Positions 35,476 to 44,696 of a stretch of DNA of 64,000 nucleotides are shown here, in pieces. Origin of the DNA: Actinophytocola sp. GTDB taxonomy: Bacteria; Actinomycetota; Actinomycetes; Mycobacteriales; Pseudonocardiaceae. Within the stretch, counting starts at the first letter, position 1; each line of letters opens with the position of its first letter. The position numbers and the translations under genes were made by a program. The notes under the pieces were generated by a model that did not search any database, was not told the DNA's origin, and saw nothing but the letters and a program-made list of their open reading frames with translations. The stretch lies in NCBI RefSeq assembly GCF_009379765.1, contig NZ_WHTD01000013.1, forward strand, positions 16,390 to 80,389, written 5' to 3'.

Positions 35476-36504
35476 GTGGCCCATCCCGCCAGCATCGCCG
35501 CCAGCATCGCCGCGCCCGCCGAGCTCCTGGTCAACGCACCGGCGAGCCCGGTGCCGACCACCCCGAGCGTCCAGAGCCGCGCGCTGGCGCAACTGCTCAT
35601 GACCGGGCTTCGACCGATCGGCGACCGGCTGCACATCACCCGCAACCCCGCGCTGCAGATGGTCCGAGATGCCTTCGACGCGGTCGGCTTCACCCCGCTC
35701 CCGCGCGGCACGGAGCTTCGCTCGGTCACCGACGGTGACGTTCGGGGCGTGTGGATCACCGGCCGCGGCGCCGCGCGGGCAACGCGCGACGACGGCAACG
35801 GCGTCCTGCTGTACCTGCACGGCGGCGGCTTCGTGTTCGGCTCGCGGCGGACCCATCGGCACTTCGTCGCCGCGCTCTCGGCCGCCAGCGGCCGGCCGGC
35901 GTTCCTGGTCGACTACCGACGCGCGCCCGAGCACCCGTTCCCGGCCGCCGCGGACGACGCCGTCGCGGCCTACCGCTGGCTGCTCGCGTCCGGCTACCGC
36001 GCCGACCAGATCACCGTCCTCGGCGACTCGGCCGGTGGGCACCTCACCGCGGGCCTGCTCGCCGACCTGTCCCGGCGCCGGCTGCCGATGCCCGCCGCGG
36101 CGGTCTTGTTCCCCCCGTTCCTCGACCTCACCTGCGCGGAGCTCGACGACCGGGACGCGGTGCGGCGCGACCCGTTCGTGCCGCCGCGGCGGGCCCGGGA
36201 GTGCGGCCGGACCTACGCGGGCGAGCACGCGCTCGACGGTCGGCGGCTGAACGTGCTCCGGGCGCCCAAGCGCCGCTGGCCGCCGGTACTCATCCAGGTC
36301 GGCGACACCGAATGCCTGCTCGGCGACTCCGAGCGGATGGCGGAGAGCATCCGTGCCGCAGGGGGACACTGCGAGCTTCAGGTTTGGCCGGGCCAGGTGC
36401 ACGTGTTCCCGGCGTTCTACCCGGTGCTCCCCGAGGGCCGCGCGGCCATCCGCTACGTCGGCGAGTTCCTCCGCGGCACCTCGGCGGTCACCGCCGCCGC
36501 CTGA
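35476..36504 (+). CDS. Alpha/beta hydrolase of the hormone-sensitive-lipase family
   Basis: A 342-residue esterase. GTG 35476, with GGAGGT upstream, is the preferred start. The oxyanion motif YLHGGGFVFGS, the nucleophile GDSAGGHLTAG, the acid VGDTECLLGDS and histidine in QVWPGQVHVFPAF make up the HSL catalytic set. It hydrolyses short- to medium-chain acyl esters. No signal peptide was seen. The gap before it (35289-35475) shows no gene; it holds the divergent promoters. Confidence 0.9.
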   Translation: MAHPASIAASIAAPAELLVNAPASPVPTTPSVQSRALAQLLMTGLRPIGDRLHITRNPALQMVRDAFDAVGFTPLPRGTELRSVTDGDVRGVWITGRGAARATRDDGNGVLLYLHGGGFVFGSRRTHRHFVAALSAASGRPAFLVDYRRAPEHPFPAAADDAVAAYRWLLASGYRADQITVLGDSAGGHLTAGLLADLSRRRLPMPAAAVLFPPFLDLTCAELDDRDAVRRDPFVPPRRARECGRTYAGEHALDGRRLNVLRAPKRRWPPVLIQVGDTECLLGDSERMAESIRAAGGHCELQVWPGQVHVFPAFYPVLPEGRAAIRYVGEFLRGTSAVTAAA

Positions 36505-36696
36505 CCGTCCACAGTGACCCAAAGTGTGACCTGTGCCATACGTGGCGGCAAGTAATGCCCGAGTGGGCGATTTGCGATGTTGCGCCGCGGTCAGTCCGTT
36601 GCCCTACCGTCATCGAGTTGACAGCCACGTTGAGGGTGGGCGAACAAGCCTCGGTTCCCGCGATGCCCCTCAGCGAAGACACGTACGCTACCTGTC

Positions 36697-37374
36697 GTGT
36701 CCTCTGTCCTGGCCGATGCGAGCGTGCTGGCCTCCGGCGTGCTCGCATCCGCCGGACCGGTCATGGTCTGGGTCATCGTGCTCGGCTTCGTGTTCACCGA
36801 GTGTGCCTTCATCGTGGGCCTCTTCCTGCCGGGCGACTCACTGCTCTTCGCCGCCGGCGTGGTACTCGCGCAGCACGACAACGAGGTGCACGCCTGGGCG
36901 CTGTCGATCACCGCGACGGCCACCGCCGTCATCGGCAACATGCTCGGCTACTACATCGGGCACAAGACCGGCAACGCGCTGATCGCGCGACGCGGCGGCA
37001 AGGTGCTCAACTTCGACAACCTCGCCCGCGCCCGGGACTTCCTCGACCGGCGCGGCTTCTGGGCGATCGTGCTGGCCCGCTGGCTGCCGTGGATCCGCAC
37101 GTTCGCCCCGCTCATCGCGGGCGCCGCCAACATGGACCGGCGCCGGTTCCTGTTCGCCACCTCGCTCGGCGGTCTCGCCTGGGTGCCCACGCTCGTCCTC
37201 GTCGGCTACTACGCCGCCGGGCTGATCGACGATCTCCCGTGGCTCAAGGCGGTCGCGCTCTGGGCGAGCATCGCGTTCTTCGTCGTCGGCACGGTGTGGG
37301 GGATCCTCCGCTACCGACAGGAGATGCACCGGCCGGTGGAGACCGAGCCGGTCGGCGCCAAGTCCGGCGACTGA
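36697..37374 (+). CDS. DedA-family membrane protein, copy 2
   Basis: A 225-residue protein from GTG 36697 with about six helices: ECAFIVGLFLPGDSLLFAAG, GNMLGYYIGHKTGNALI, ARWLPWIRTFAPLIAGAANM. The conserved glutamate and arginines of the DedA/VTT core are present. Like copy 1 it has no ribosome site right before the GTG; TACGCT upstream suggests a leaderless transcript. The two paralogues are about 3 kb apart. The upstream gap 36505-36696 has no gene. Confidence 0.9.
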   Translation: MSSVLADASVLASGVLASAGPVMVWVIVLGFVFTECAFIVGLFLPGDSLLFAAGVVLAQHDNEVHAWALSITATATAVIGNMLGYYIGHKTGNALIARRGGKVLNFDNLARARDFLDRRGFWAIVLARWLPWIRTFAPLIAGAANMDRRRFLFATSLGGLAWVPTLVLVGYYAAGLIDDLPWLKAVALWASIAFFVVGTVWGILRYRQEMHRPVETEPVGAKSGD

Positions 37375-37481
37375 GTCCGGTCTCGGCCTGCAAAAGATCC
37401 AGTAACGGCCGCCGTTTCGTCATCTCGCTCGGGCAGTATGGCTGAGTCGGCTCGCCCCCGAACGAGCCGGAAAGGACTCTG

Positions 37482-37889
37482 ATGCCCACGTTGACCGGTG
37501 TTCACCATGTCGCGCTCACCGTGACCGACGTGGACCGGAGCGTCCCGTGGTACGAGCGCGTGCTGGGGTTCGAGACGATCGGCCGGGACGACGCGGAGAC
37601 CGGCCGGCGCAAGGTCTTCCTGCGCGGTCCCGGCTTCGGGATCACGTTGACCCTGGTCCAGCACCCCGACGCGGACCGGTCACTGTTCGACGAGCGGCGC
37701 CCGGGGCTCGACCACCTGTCGTTCAGCGTGCCCAACAACGCGTGCCTGCGGGAATGGACCGACCGGCTCACCGAGCACGGCGTGACGTTCTCGCCGATAA
37801 CGGAGGAGCAGTCCGCGCCAGGAACCAAGGTGATCGCGCTGCGCGACCCGGACGGCATCCAGCTCGTCCTGTGGGCACGCGAGGTCTAG
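37482..37889 (+). CDS. VOC-family (glyoxalase/dioxygenase-like) protein
   Basis: A 135-residue vicinal-oxygen-chelate protein with two beta-alpha-beta modules: GVHHVALTVTDVDRSVPWYE (metal His), then GLDHLSFSV and IALRDPDGIQLVLWA (metal Glu absent; D-P-D-G-I-Q-L-V in place). Members bind divalent metals and act as lyases, isomerases or resistance proteins. No specific substrate can be named. Ribosome site GGAAAGG upstream of ATG 37482. Followed by the short palindromic repeat and a convergent SDR gene. Confidence 0.85.
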   Translation: MPTLTGVHHVALTVTDVDRSVPWYERVLGFETIGRDDAETGRRKVFLRGPGFGITLTLVQHPDADRSLFDERRPGLDHLSFSVPNNACLREWTDRLTEHGVTFSPITEEQSAPGTKVIALRDPDGIQLVLWAREV

Positions 37890-37900
37890 CGGCCTAGACG

Positions 37901-37967
37901 GTCGTGTCTCGTGGATCTTGGTCGATGGGATTCGTACCACGATCCAAGATCCACGAGACATGGCCTA
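37901..37967. repeat. Palindromic intergenic repeat, short form
   Basis: GTCGTGTCTCGTGGATCTTG (37901-37920) and the complement of CCAAGATCCACGAGACATGG (37944-37963) form the arms. It equals the long copy at 23173-23339 minus its internal 97 bases; the junction is TTCGT|ACCAC. Its last three bases CTA are the TAG stop of the minus-strand SDR gene. Confidence 0.8.
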
Positions 37968-38708
37968 ATGCCCGCCGCTGATCGGCAGCACCGCGCCGGT
38001 CACGAAGGACGCGGCCGGGGAGAGCAGCCACACGATGCCCTCGGCGACCTCCTCCGGCCGACCGGCCCGCAACATCGGGATGAGCGGCGCCCGTTTCGCC
38101 AGCCGGTCCGGCATGCCGGCGGCGGCGTGCAGGCCCGTCTCGACCAGACCGGGCGCGACCGCGTTGACCCGGATGCCCTCGGCCCCCACCTCGATCGCGA
38201 GCCCGTGGGTCAGCGAGTCGACCGCCGCCTTGCTGGCCGCGTAGTGCACCCACTCACCCGGTGAGCCGCGACCGGCCGCGGTCGACGACACGTTGACGAT
38301 CGCCCCGCCGCGCCCGCCGTACCGGGTGGACATCCGGCGCACCGCCTCGCGGTTGCACAGGAACACGCCGAGCACGTTGACGTCGAGCACCCGGCGCACC
38401 ACCGCGGCGTCCTGCTCGTCGAGCCGGCCAGGTGTGTTGCCGGTGATGCCCGCGTTGCTGACCAGGCCGGCGAGCTCGCCCAGCCCGGACGCCACGTCGA
38501 ACAGCCGCCGCACGTCGGCCTCGTCGGCCACGTCACCAGCCACGGTGACCGCCGCGCCGCCGGCCGCCTCGATGCCGGCCCGCACACCCTCGGCCGCGGC
38601 GTCGTCCGACGCGTAGTTGATCACCACGCGGTAGCCCTGCCCTGCGGCCAGCCGGCACACCGCGGCCCCGATCCCCCGGCCGCCCCCGGTCACAACCAGC
38701 ACCCTCAC
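37965..38708 (-). CDS. SDR oxidoreductase (FabG-like)
   Basis: A 247-residue classical SDR. NAD(P)-binding VLVVTGGGRGIGAAVCRLAA at the start, VTVAGDVADEADVRRLF, NAG motif LVSNAGITGN, catalytic Ser in VNVSSTAAGRG and Y-x3-K in WVHYAASKAAVDSL. C-terminal VTGAVLPISGGH. Start GTG 38708. Substrate unknown; such FabG-like enzymes reduce 3-oxoacyl or keto sugars and aldehydes. Its stop lies in the end of the palindromic repeat. Confidence 0.9.
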   Translation of the reverse strand: MRVLVVTGGGRGIGAAVCRLAAGQGYRVVINYASDDAAAEGVRAGIEAAGGAAVTVAGDVADEADVRRLFDVASGLGELAGLVSNAGITGNTPGRLDEQDAAVVRRVLDVNVLGVFLCNREAVRRMSTRYGGRGGAIVNVSSTAAGRGSPGEWVHYAASKAAVDSLTHGLAIEVGAEGIRVNAVAPGLVETGLHAAAGMPDRLAKRAPLIPMLRAGRPEEVAEGIVWLLSPAASFVTGAVLPISGGH

Positions 38709-38778
38709 GACACCGCCCCGCAGGCTCGGCGCTGCCGCTCACGGCCGCCCTGTGACACTTGTTCGCGCGCAAGCTCGC

Positions 38779-39927
38779 TCACCCGAGGAAATCTAGCCGT
38801 TCCAACATCGCCGCCGCCTCGAGTGCCATCCAGCCGGACAGCTGCACGGACAGGTCCCGCTCCACCCGCCGGTGTCCCGACGACCGCGGCGCCTGCGCCG
38901 GCTGCGACCACTCCGGCCCGAACACCGGCCCGCCCCTGGCCAGCGCCCGGTTGCGCCAGGCCGCCTCCGCCGAGGCCACCACGATCCGCGCCGCCGGGTC
39001 ACCCGCCGGCGAGCCGAAGGAACGCAGCCGGACCGCGGCCAGCGCCAGGTAGCGAGCCAGGATCCCGGCGAACAGCCCGCCGTCCCCGCCGCCGCGGCCA
39101 CGCACCACGCGGTCGTCGACGAGGTGGGTGGCCACCGCGGTGACCGTCCGCTCGGCCCGGGACACCCACACGCCGGAGGGGTCGTTCGCGGCGAGCTCGA
39201 CGCATGCGCCGAGGAAGACGCCCTGGCAGTAGGTGTAGACGACCTTCACGATGTCCTTGACCGAGCCGTCCGGCTCGACGTAGACGCCGTCCCACAGCAG
39301 CCCGGTCGCCGGGTCGACGAACAGCTGCTCCATCCACCCGGTGAGCGACCGGGCCCGCTGCCGGTCGGCCCGCTCCCCGCCGACGTTCGCCGCCCTGGCG
39401 AACAGGATCGCCGCCGGGCCGTTGGCCGGCACGTTCTTGAACGAGTCACCGCGCCGCCACCAGATTCCACCGCCCGCGTGGTCGGTCCAGCCGCCGCGCA
39501 GCTGGGCGGTGATCTGGCCCAGCGCCTTCTGGACCGGGAGGTCCTCGCACTCGTGCGCGCGCAGCAGCGCGAGGCCGAGCCAGGCGATGTCGTCGTAGTA
39601 GTCGTTGGTCCACGCGCCGAAGTTGCGCAGCCGCACGCCACGCGCCAGGCGGGCGATCGTCGAGGCGCGGCCGGGGTGCGGCAGGCGGTGCTGGGCGTCC
39701 ACGAGGCAGTCCAGCAGGTGCGCCTGCCACCAGTAGTTCCAGTTCACATGCAGCCGTTGCCGCAAGGTGGGCGGCCAGCCGGCCACCCCGAGCCGGGTGC
39801 CCGGCAGCGCCCAGACCCGGCGCAGATGCCGGGCGAGCACCGCTCGCTCGGCGACCGCCGCCCGCGCCGCCCACAAGGACGGAGAATCCTCCGTGGAGGA
39901 CTCGGCGAAACCCGCTCGTTGACTCAC
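38779..39927 (-). CDS. Glycoside hydrolase family 76-like protein
   Basis: About 382 residues from GTG 39927 (a GTG at 39984 would add 19 residues but lie very close to the divergent gene). It has the (alpha/alpha)6 pattern of GH76 endo-alpha-1,6-mannanases with the catalytic DD pair in NDYYDDIAWLGLALL (residues 112-113), GGIWWRRGDSFKNVPANGPA, and VVYTYCQGVFLGAC. No signal peptide, so it acts inside the cell or is exported by another route. Target probably alpha-1,6-mannan-type glycolipid backbones; activity inferred only. Confidence 0.85.
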   Translation of the reverse strand: MSQRAGFAESSTEDSPSLWAARAAVAERAVLARHLRRVWALPGTRLGVAGWPPTLRQRLHVNWNYWWQAHLLDCLVDAQHRLPHPGRASTIARLARGVRLRNFGAWTNDYYDDIAWLGLALLRAHECEDLPVQKALGQITAQLRGGWTDHAGGGIWWRRGDSFKNVPANGPAAILFARAANVGGERADRQRARSLTGWMEQLFVDPATGLLWDGVYVEPDGSVKDIVKVVYTYCQGVFLGACVELAANDPSGVWVSRAERTVTAVATHLVDDRVVRGRGGGDGGLFAGILARYLALAAVRLRSFGSPAGDPAARIVVASAEAAWRNRALARGGPVFGPEWSQPAQAPRSSGHRRVERDLSVQLSGWMALEAAAMLERLDFLG

Positions 39928-40007
39928 ACTCTTATGTTCGGCTCTGGATCGGTTCCGACGTGTCCGCCGGAAGAGTGATGTCACCGTCCTGTGTAACAGT
40001 TGTGGTC

Positions 40008-42164
40008 ATGACGACCGCACCCGTGACCTGTCCGTTGTGCGAAGCCACTTGCGGACTGGAGGTGACCCTCGACGGTGACCGGGTGGCGGGGGTGCGCGGG
40101 GACGCGGCCGATGTGTTCTCGCACGGGTTCATCTGCCCGAAGGGTGCCTCGCTGGGCGCGCTGCACCACGACCCGGACCTGTTGCGGGCGCCGCTGGTGC
40201 GGCGGGACGGCGTGCTCGTCGAGGTGAGCTGGGACGAGGCGTTCGCCGTGGTCGACGAGCGGTTGCCGGCGCTGATGGCCGAGCACGGCCGGGACGCGGT
40301 CGCGATCTACGCCGGCAACCCGTCGGTGCACAACGCCTCGACCGCGCTGTACGGGCCCGCGTTCTTCAAGGCCGTGGGCACCAAGAACTTCTATACCGCG
40401 AGCACGGTCGACCAGCTGCCCAAGCACTTCTCCAGCGGCTACCTGTTCGGCCACCCGCTGACCATCCCGGTGCCCGACCTCGACCGGACCGAGCACCTGC
40501 TGCTGCTCGGCGCGAACCCGATCGTGTCCAACGGCAGCCTCATGACCGCGCCGGACGCGCGGGGCCGGCTGCGCGGGATCCGGGAGCGTGGCGGCAAGAT
40601 CGTGGTGGTCGACCCGAAGCGCTCACGCACCGCCGAGATCGCCGACGATCACCACGCGATCCGCCCCGGCACCGACGCACTGCTGCTGTTCGCGCTGGTC
40701 AACGTGCTGTTCGCGGAGGACCTGGTGACGCTGCGCGGGCTGGCCCCGCACATCACGGGCCTCGACACCGTGCGCTCGCTGGCCACCCCGTTCACCCCCG
40801 CCGCCGTCGCGTCGGCGACCGGGCTCGCGGCCGAGGAGATCCGGCGGATGGCCCGGGAGCTGGCCGCCGCGCCACGGGCCGCGGTGTACGGCCGGATGGG
40901 CACGACCACGCAGTCCTTCGGCACGCTCGCGAGCTGGCTCGTCGACGTGCTGAACGTGCTCACCGGCAACCTCGATCGCGAGGGCGGCGCGATGTTCCCG
41001 CTGGCCGCCGCCGGGCAGGCGAACTCGCGGCGGGGCAAGCGGCGCCCGTGGACCGCGGGCCGGTGGCGGAGCCGGGTGCGCGGCCTGCCCGAGGTGATGG
41101 GCGAGCTCCCGGTGGCGACGCTGGCCGACGAGATCCTCACGCCCGGGCCGGGCCAGGTGCGCGCGCTGGTGACGGTGTGCGGCAACCCGTGCCTGAGCAC
41201 GCCGAACGCCGGCCGGCTCGAGGAGGCGTTGGCGCAGCTGGACTTCATGATCTCGCTGGACGTGTACCTGAACGAGACGAGCCGGCACGCGGACGTGATC
41301 CTGCCGGGACCGACACCGCTGGAGCGACCGCACTACGACCTGGCGCTGTACCAGCTGGCGGTGCGCAACGTGGCGAACTGGACGCCGGCCGCGCTGCCGA
41401 CGCCGGTGCCGCAGGAGTGGCGGACGTTGCTGCGGCTCACCGGGATCGTGGCCGGGACGGGCCGGTCCGCGTCGCTCGCCTCGCTCGACGACATGGTGGC
41501 CGGCGAGGCGGCCCGGCGGGCCGGGGTGGACGTGTCGGTCGCCGGGGACCGGACCGGCCCGGAGCGCCTCGTGGACCTGATGTTGCGGGGCGGCCCGTAC
41601 GACCTCACGCTGGCCGACCTGGAGGCCGCGCCGCACGGGGTCGATCTCGGCGCGCTGACGCCGCGGCTGCCGGACGTGCTGTCCACGCCGAGCGGGCTCG
41701 TCGAGCTGGCGCCCGACGCGATCGTGTCCGACGTGCCGCGACTCGTCGGTGTGCTGGGCGAGCCGGTCTCCGAGCAGCTGGTGCTCATCGGCCGGCGGCA
41801 GCTGGGGTCGAACAACTCGTGGATGCACAACCTGGAGCCGTTGGTACGCGGGCAGAACCGGTGCACCGCCCAGATCCACCCCGCCGACGCCTCCCGGCTC
41901 GGCCTGGTCGACGGCGGCCGCGCGATGGTGCGGTCGCGGGCCGGCAAGGTCGAGGTCCCGGTGGAGGTCACCGACGCCATCCGCCCCGGCGTGGTGAGCA
42001 TCCCGCACGGTTGGGGCCACGATGTGGACGGCACCCGCGCGACGGTGGCCACCGCGCACGCGGGCGTCAACACCAACCTCCTGGCCGACGACACCCTGCT
42101 CGACGCTCTGTCCGGAACGACAGTGCTGAACGGCATCCCGGTGGAGATCGAGCCGGTCCGGTGA
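40008..42164 (+). CDS. Molybdopterin-dependent oxidoreductase
   Basis: A 718-residue enzyme of the DMSO-reductase/formate-dehydrogenase class. N-terminal 4Fe-4S ligands CPLCEATCGLEV and the later ICPKG cysteine, followed by Moco-binding domains (AIYAGNPSVHNAS; LLLGANPIVSNGS; VVVDPKRSRTAEIAD; VCGNPCLSTPNAGR) and a C-terminal molydop-binding domain (RQLGSNNSWMHNLEPLVRG). The start is ATG 40008. No small subunits or chaperone are adjacent, so the electron partner and substrate are unknown. It may use a soluble acceptor like other orphan enzymes. Confidence 0.92.
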   Translation: MTTAPVTCPLCEATCGLEVTLDGDRVAGVRGDAADVFSHGFICPKGASLGALHHDPDLLRAPLVRRDGVLVEVSWDEAFAVVDERLPALMAEHGRDAVAIYAGNPSVHNASTALYGPAFFKAVGTKNFYTASTVDQLPKHFSSGYLFGHPLTIPVPDLDRTEHLLLLGANPIVSNGSLMTAPDARGRLRGIRERGGKIVVVDPKRSRTAEIADDHHAIRPGTDALLLFALVNVLFAEDLVTLRGLAPHITGLDTVRSLATPFTPAAVASATGLAAEEIRRMARELAAAPRAAVYGRMGTTTQSFGTLASWLVDVLNVLTGNLDREGGAMFPLAAAGQANSRRGKRRPWTAGRWRSRVRGLPEVMGELPVATLADEILTPGPGQVRALVTVCGNPCLSTPNAGRLEEALAQLDFMISLDVYLNETSRHADVILPGPTPLERPHYDLALYQLAVRNVANWTPAALPTPVPQEWRTLLRLTGIVAGTGRSASLASLDDMVAGEAARRAGVDVSVAGDRTGPERLVDLMLRGGPYDLTLADLEAAPHGVDLGALTPRLPDVLSTPSGLVELAPDAIVSDVPRLVGVLGEPVSEQLVLIGRRQLGSNNSWMHNLEPLVRGQNRCTAQIHPADASRLGLVDGGRAMVRSRAGKVEVPVEVTDAIRPGVVSIPHGWGHDVDGTRATVATAHAGVNTNLLADDTLLDALSGTTVLNGIPVEIEPVR

Positions 42165-42173
42165 GGCACTGAG

Positions 42174-42824
42174 TTACCAGGCCTTGTCGAGGTCCGCGTG
42201 CTGGCGGATCCAGGTGTGCATCACGATGCCGGCCGCCACGCCGGCATTGATCGAGCGGGTCGACCCGAACTGGGCGATCGACACGACCGTGGTGGCGGCC
42301 GCGCGGGCTTCCTCGGTGAGACCAGGGCCCTCCTGGCCGAACAGGAGCAGCGCGCGGCGCGGCAGCCGGACGGTCTCCACCCGCTCGGCGCCCGGGGTGT
42401 TGTCGACCGCGATGATCGTGAGGTCCTCGGCGGCCGCGAACTTCAGCAGCGACTCGACGTCCGGGTGGTGCTCGACGTGCTGGTACCGGTCGGTGACCAT
42501 GGCGCCGCGGCGGTTCCAGCGGCGGCGGCCGACGACGTGCACGGCCTTGGCGGAGAAGGCGTTGGCGGTGCGGACGACGGTACCGATGTTGTGGTCGTGC
42601 CCGAAGTTCTCGATGGCGACGTGGAAGTCGTGGCGCCGCTGGTCGAGGTCCGCGACGACCGCGGCGCGGCGCCAGTAGCGGTAGGCGTCGACGACGTTGC
42701 GGCGGTCGCCCTCGGCGAGGAGGGTCGGGTCGTAGCGGTCGTCGTCCGGCCAGTCACCCGGCCAGGGTCCGACACCGACGGGCTCGCCGAACTCCCACTC
42801 GGTGGGCCCGGTCTCGGGGTTCAC
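42174..42824 (-). CDS. TrmH-family RNA methyltransferase (SpoU type)
   Basis: A 216-residue SPOUT methyltransferase from GTG 42824, overlapping the DUF2784 stop by 4 bases (GTGA). The knot motifs are present: FHVAIENFGHDHNIGTVVRT (motif 1), ALLLFGQEGPGLTEEA (motif 2) and SIAQFGSTRSINAGVAAGIVM (motif 3). They give 2'-O-methylation of a ribose in tRNA or rRNA using SAM. The N-terminal 50 residues are acidic. It ends 10 bases from the molybdopterin gene. Confidence 0.92.
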   Translation of the reverse strand: MNPETGPTEWEFGEPVGVGPWPGDWPDDDRYDPTLLAEGDRRNVVDAYRYWRRAAVVADLDQRRHDFHVAIENFGHDHNIGTVVRTANAFSAKAVHVVGRRRWNRRGAMVTDRYQHVEHHPDVESLLKFAAAEDLTIIAVDNTPGAERVETVRLPRRALLLFGQEGPGLTEEARAAATTVVSIAQFGSTRSINAGVAAGIVMHTWIRQHADLDKAW

Positions 42825-43201
42825 CGCGCCGCCGGCACGGCCTGCTGGGCGCGCCGGTTCCGCCACCTCAGGTAGACGCCGACGTAGGACACGACCAGCA
42901 GTATGACCGCCCCGACGGCGACGACGGGCAGCAGGCCGCGGGGGATGAGGTCGCCGTAGATGTAGTACTCGTTGAAGCCGCCGGGAAGCGGTCCGAGCCC
43001 TTGCTGGCGGCGGAAGAAGTCCTCGAGCGCGGTGATCGGGCAGACGATGGGCAGCGTGTTGATCGCGATGCCCCAGAGCGCGAAGAACACGTGCACGAAG
43101 ATGGTCCGAGGCCACCGCCAGGCGAGAAACCCACCGAGTCCGATGTAGAGCAGCGCCGCGAAGTGCACCACCACCGTGACATCGGCGAGGAACCCGGCCA
43201 T
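42821..43201 (-). CDS. DUF2784 membrane protein
   Basis: A 126-residue protein with four hydrophobic segments: TVVVHFAALLYIGLGGFLAW, TIFVHVFFALWGIAINTLPI (with CPITALEDFFRRQQG) and a final VVAVGAVILLVVSYVGVYL. These, with the HFxxxxxxGG and CPLTxxE-type elements, are DUF2784. Function unknown. It is translationally coupled to the TrmH gene that follows. ATG 43201. Confidence 0.88.
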   Translation of the reverse strand: MAGFLADVTVVVHFAALLYIGLGGFLAWRWPRTIFVHVFFALWGIAINTLPIVCPITALEDFFRRQQGLGPLPGGFNEYYIYGDLIPRGLLPVVAVGAVILLVVSYVGVYLRWRNRRAQQAVPAAR

Positions 43202-43273
43202 GGCCCCACGGTACCGGGAAACGCCTTGTCAGGTGGCGGATCCGGGCGGCCGGCCGGCTGCCAGGATGAGGCC

Positions 43274-43887
43274 ATGCCGATCGGTCGCGCGATCCTGTTC
43301 CGCCCCGCCACGAGTACCCGGCTGGAGCGTGCGGTCCGGTCCGTGCCGCGCGGGGAGGACTTGGCGTGGCGGGCGGCGTCCCATACGTCGCGGGTACCGC
43401 GGTCGGTGACGCGGTTCGCGCGGTCCGGGAGCTCCACGCGCACGGCGTGGCGAGCAGCATCGACCAGTTCGGCGAGCTGGTCGACGATCCGGCGGAGGCG
43501 CGGCGGGTCGCCGAGGACTACCGCCGGGTGGCGAGCGAGCTCGCCGACCTTCCGGCGGACGCCTGGCTGGCGATCGACCTGTCCCACCTCGGCCTCGACG
43601 TCGACCCGCGCGGGTGCGCGGACCGTCTCGCGGCGATCGCACGGGCGCTGCCGGACGGCCGGCGCATCCAGGTCGGCGCGGAGGACCACGCGCGCGCCGG
43701 CGCCGTGCTGGCGTGCGTGCTCGACGTCGCCGGGCGAGGGCTGGCCGGCCGGCTCGGCGCCACGGCCCAGGCGAACGTGCTGGCCGACCTCACCGCGCGC
43801 GACGTGCCGGTCCGCGTGTACGTGCCCTTCGGCCACAACTGGTTCCGCTACTGGATGCGCCGGGTCGCCGAGTCACGCGGGGCCTAG
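43274..43887 (+). pseudogene. Broken, shortened proline-dehydrogenase-like gene
   Basis: ATG 43274 (GGATGAGG upstream) opens MPIGRAILFRPATSTRLERAV, like a proline dehydrogenase N-terminus. The next conserved part, YVAGTAVGDAVRAVRELHAH, then SIDQFGELV, is in a different frame (from about 43390; its own first start is GTG 43366). So a one-base change near 43385 splits the gene. The centre of the enzyme is also missing: SLHLGLDVDP-like text leads straight to AEDHARAGAVLAC and the end VRVYVPFGHNWFRYWMRR, skipping the catalytic FAD/substrate core, so about 100 residues are absent. It is probably non-functional or a degenerate relative. Confidence 0.65.
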
Positions 43888-43895
43888 TGCCCCGG

Positions 43896-44648
43896 TCAGT
43901 TCTGGGGTGGCGCGGGCGGCGGCTGGTTCGACTGGGCGTTCGGCTGCTGGACCGGGGGTGCCGGTGGGGTCTGCGGTGGTTGGACCGGCATCGGGCCCGC
44001 GGCAGGCTGTTGCCGCTGGATCGCCTGCTGGCCGATCGGCGGGGTCGGCGTCACCTGGGTGTTCAGGCTGTCGAAGGCGCCCTTGAGCGACGGCGCCGCG
44101 CGGACCTGCGGGTCGTCGACCTCGTAGTACTCCTTCTTCTGGAACTTGCCGAAGTTGGCGACCATGCTCGACGGGAACGTGTCGAACCGGGTGTTGAACG
44201 CGCGCACGTTGCCGTTGTAGAACCTGCGTCCCGCGGCGATCCGGTCCTCCGTCTCGACCATCTGCTGCTGCAGGTAGAGGAAGTCCTGGTTGGCCTTGAG
44301 GTTCGGGTACTGCTCGGCCACCGCGAAGAAGTTGGCCAGCGCCCCGTTCAGCGAGCGCTCCGCCTGGCCCTGCGCCGCCGGGCCCGCCCCGTGCGCCTGG
44401 ACCGCCTGGGTCCGCGCCTGGACGACCTGGGTCAGTGTCTGCTGCTCGAACTGCGCGGCCGCCTTGGTTACCTCGACCAGGTTGCCGATCAGGTCGTGCC
44501 GGCGCTGCAGCTCGACATCGATCTGGCGCCAGGACTCCTCGATGGTGTTTCGCTGCCTCGCGAACTTGTTGTACATCGAGATGAACGCCACGACGGCGAT
44601 CACGATGAGCGCGACCACGACCAGAATGATGATCAATACTGCGTTCAC
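43896..44648 (-). CDS. LemA-family membrane protein
   Basis: A 250-residue protein: an N-terminal membrane helix (AVLIIILVVVALIVIAVVAF), then the LemA helical domain with KFARQRNTIEESWRQIDVEL, RRHDLIGNLVEVTKAAA, AEQYPNLKANQDFLYLQQQM and ETEDRIAAGRRFYNGNVRAF, and a 70-residue Pro/Gln-rich tail (residues 205-250) that is unusual for the family. LemA proteins are of unknown function and membrane-bound, sometimes linked to envelope stress. Confidence 0.9.
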   Translation of the reverse strand: MNAVLIIILVVVALIVIAVVAFISMYNKFARQRNTIEESWRQIDVELQRRHDLIGNLVEVTKAAAQFEQQTLTQVVQARTQAVQAHGAGPAAQGQAERSLNGALANFFAVAEQYPNLKANQDFLYLQQQMVETEDRIAAGRRFYNGNVRAFNTRFDTFPSSMVANFGKFQKKEYYEVDDPQVRAAPSLKGAFDSLNTQVTPTPPIGQQAIQRQQPAAGPMPVQPPQTPPAPPVQQPNAQSNQPPPAPPQN

Positions 44649-44696
44649 CCCGGCAGGCTATCGCGCCCGCAGCGCCGCCGCGTGACGAACGAACGA

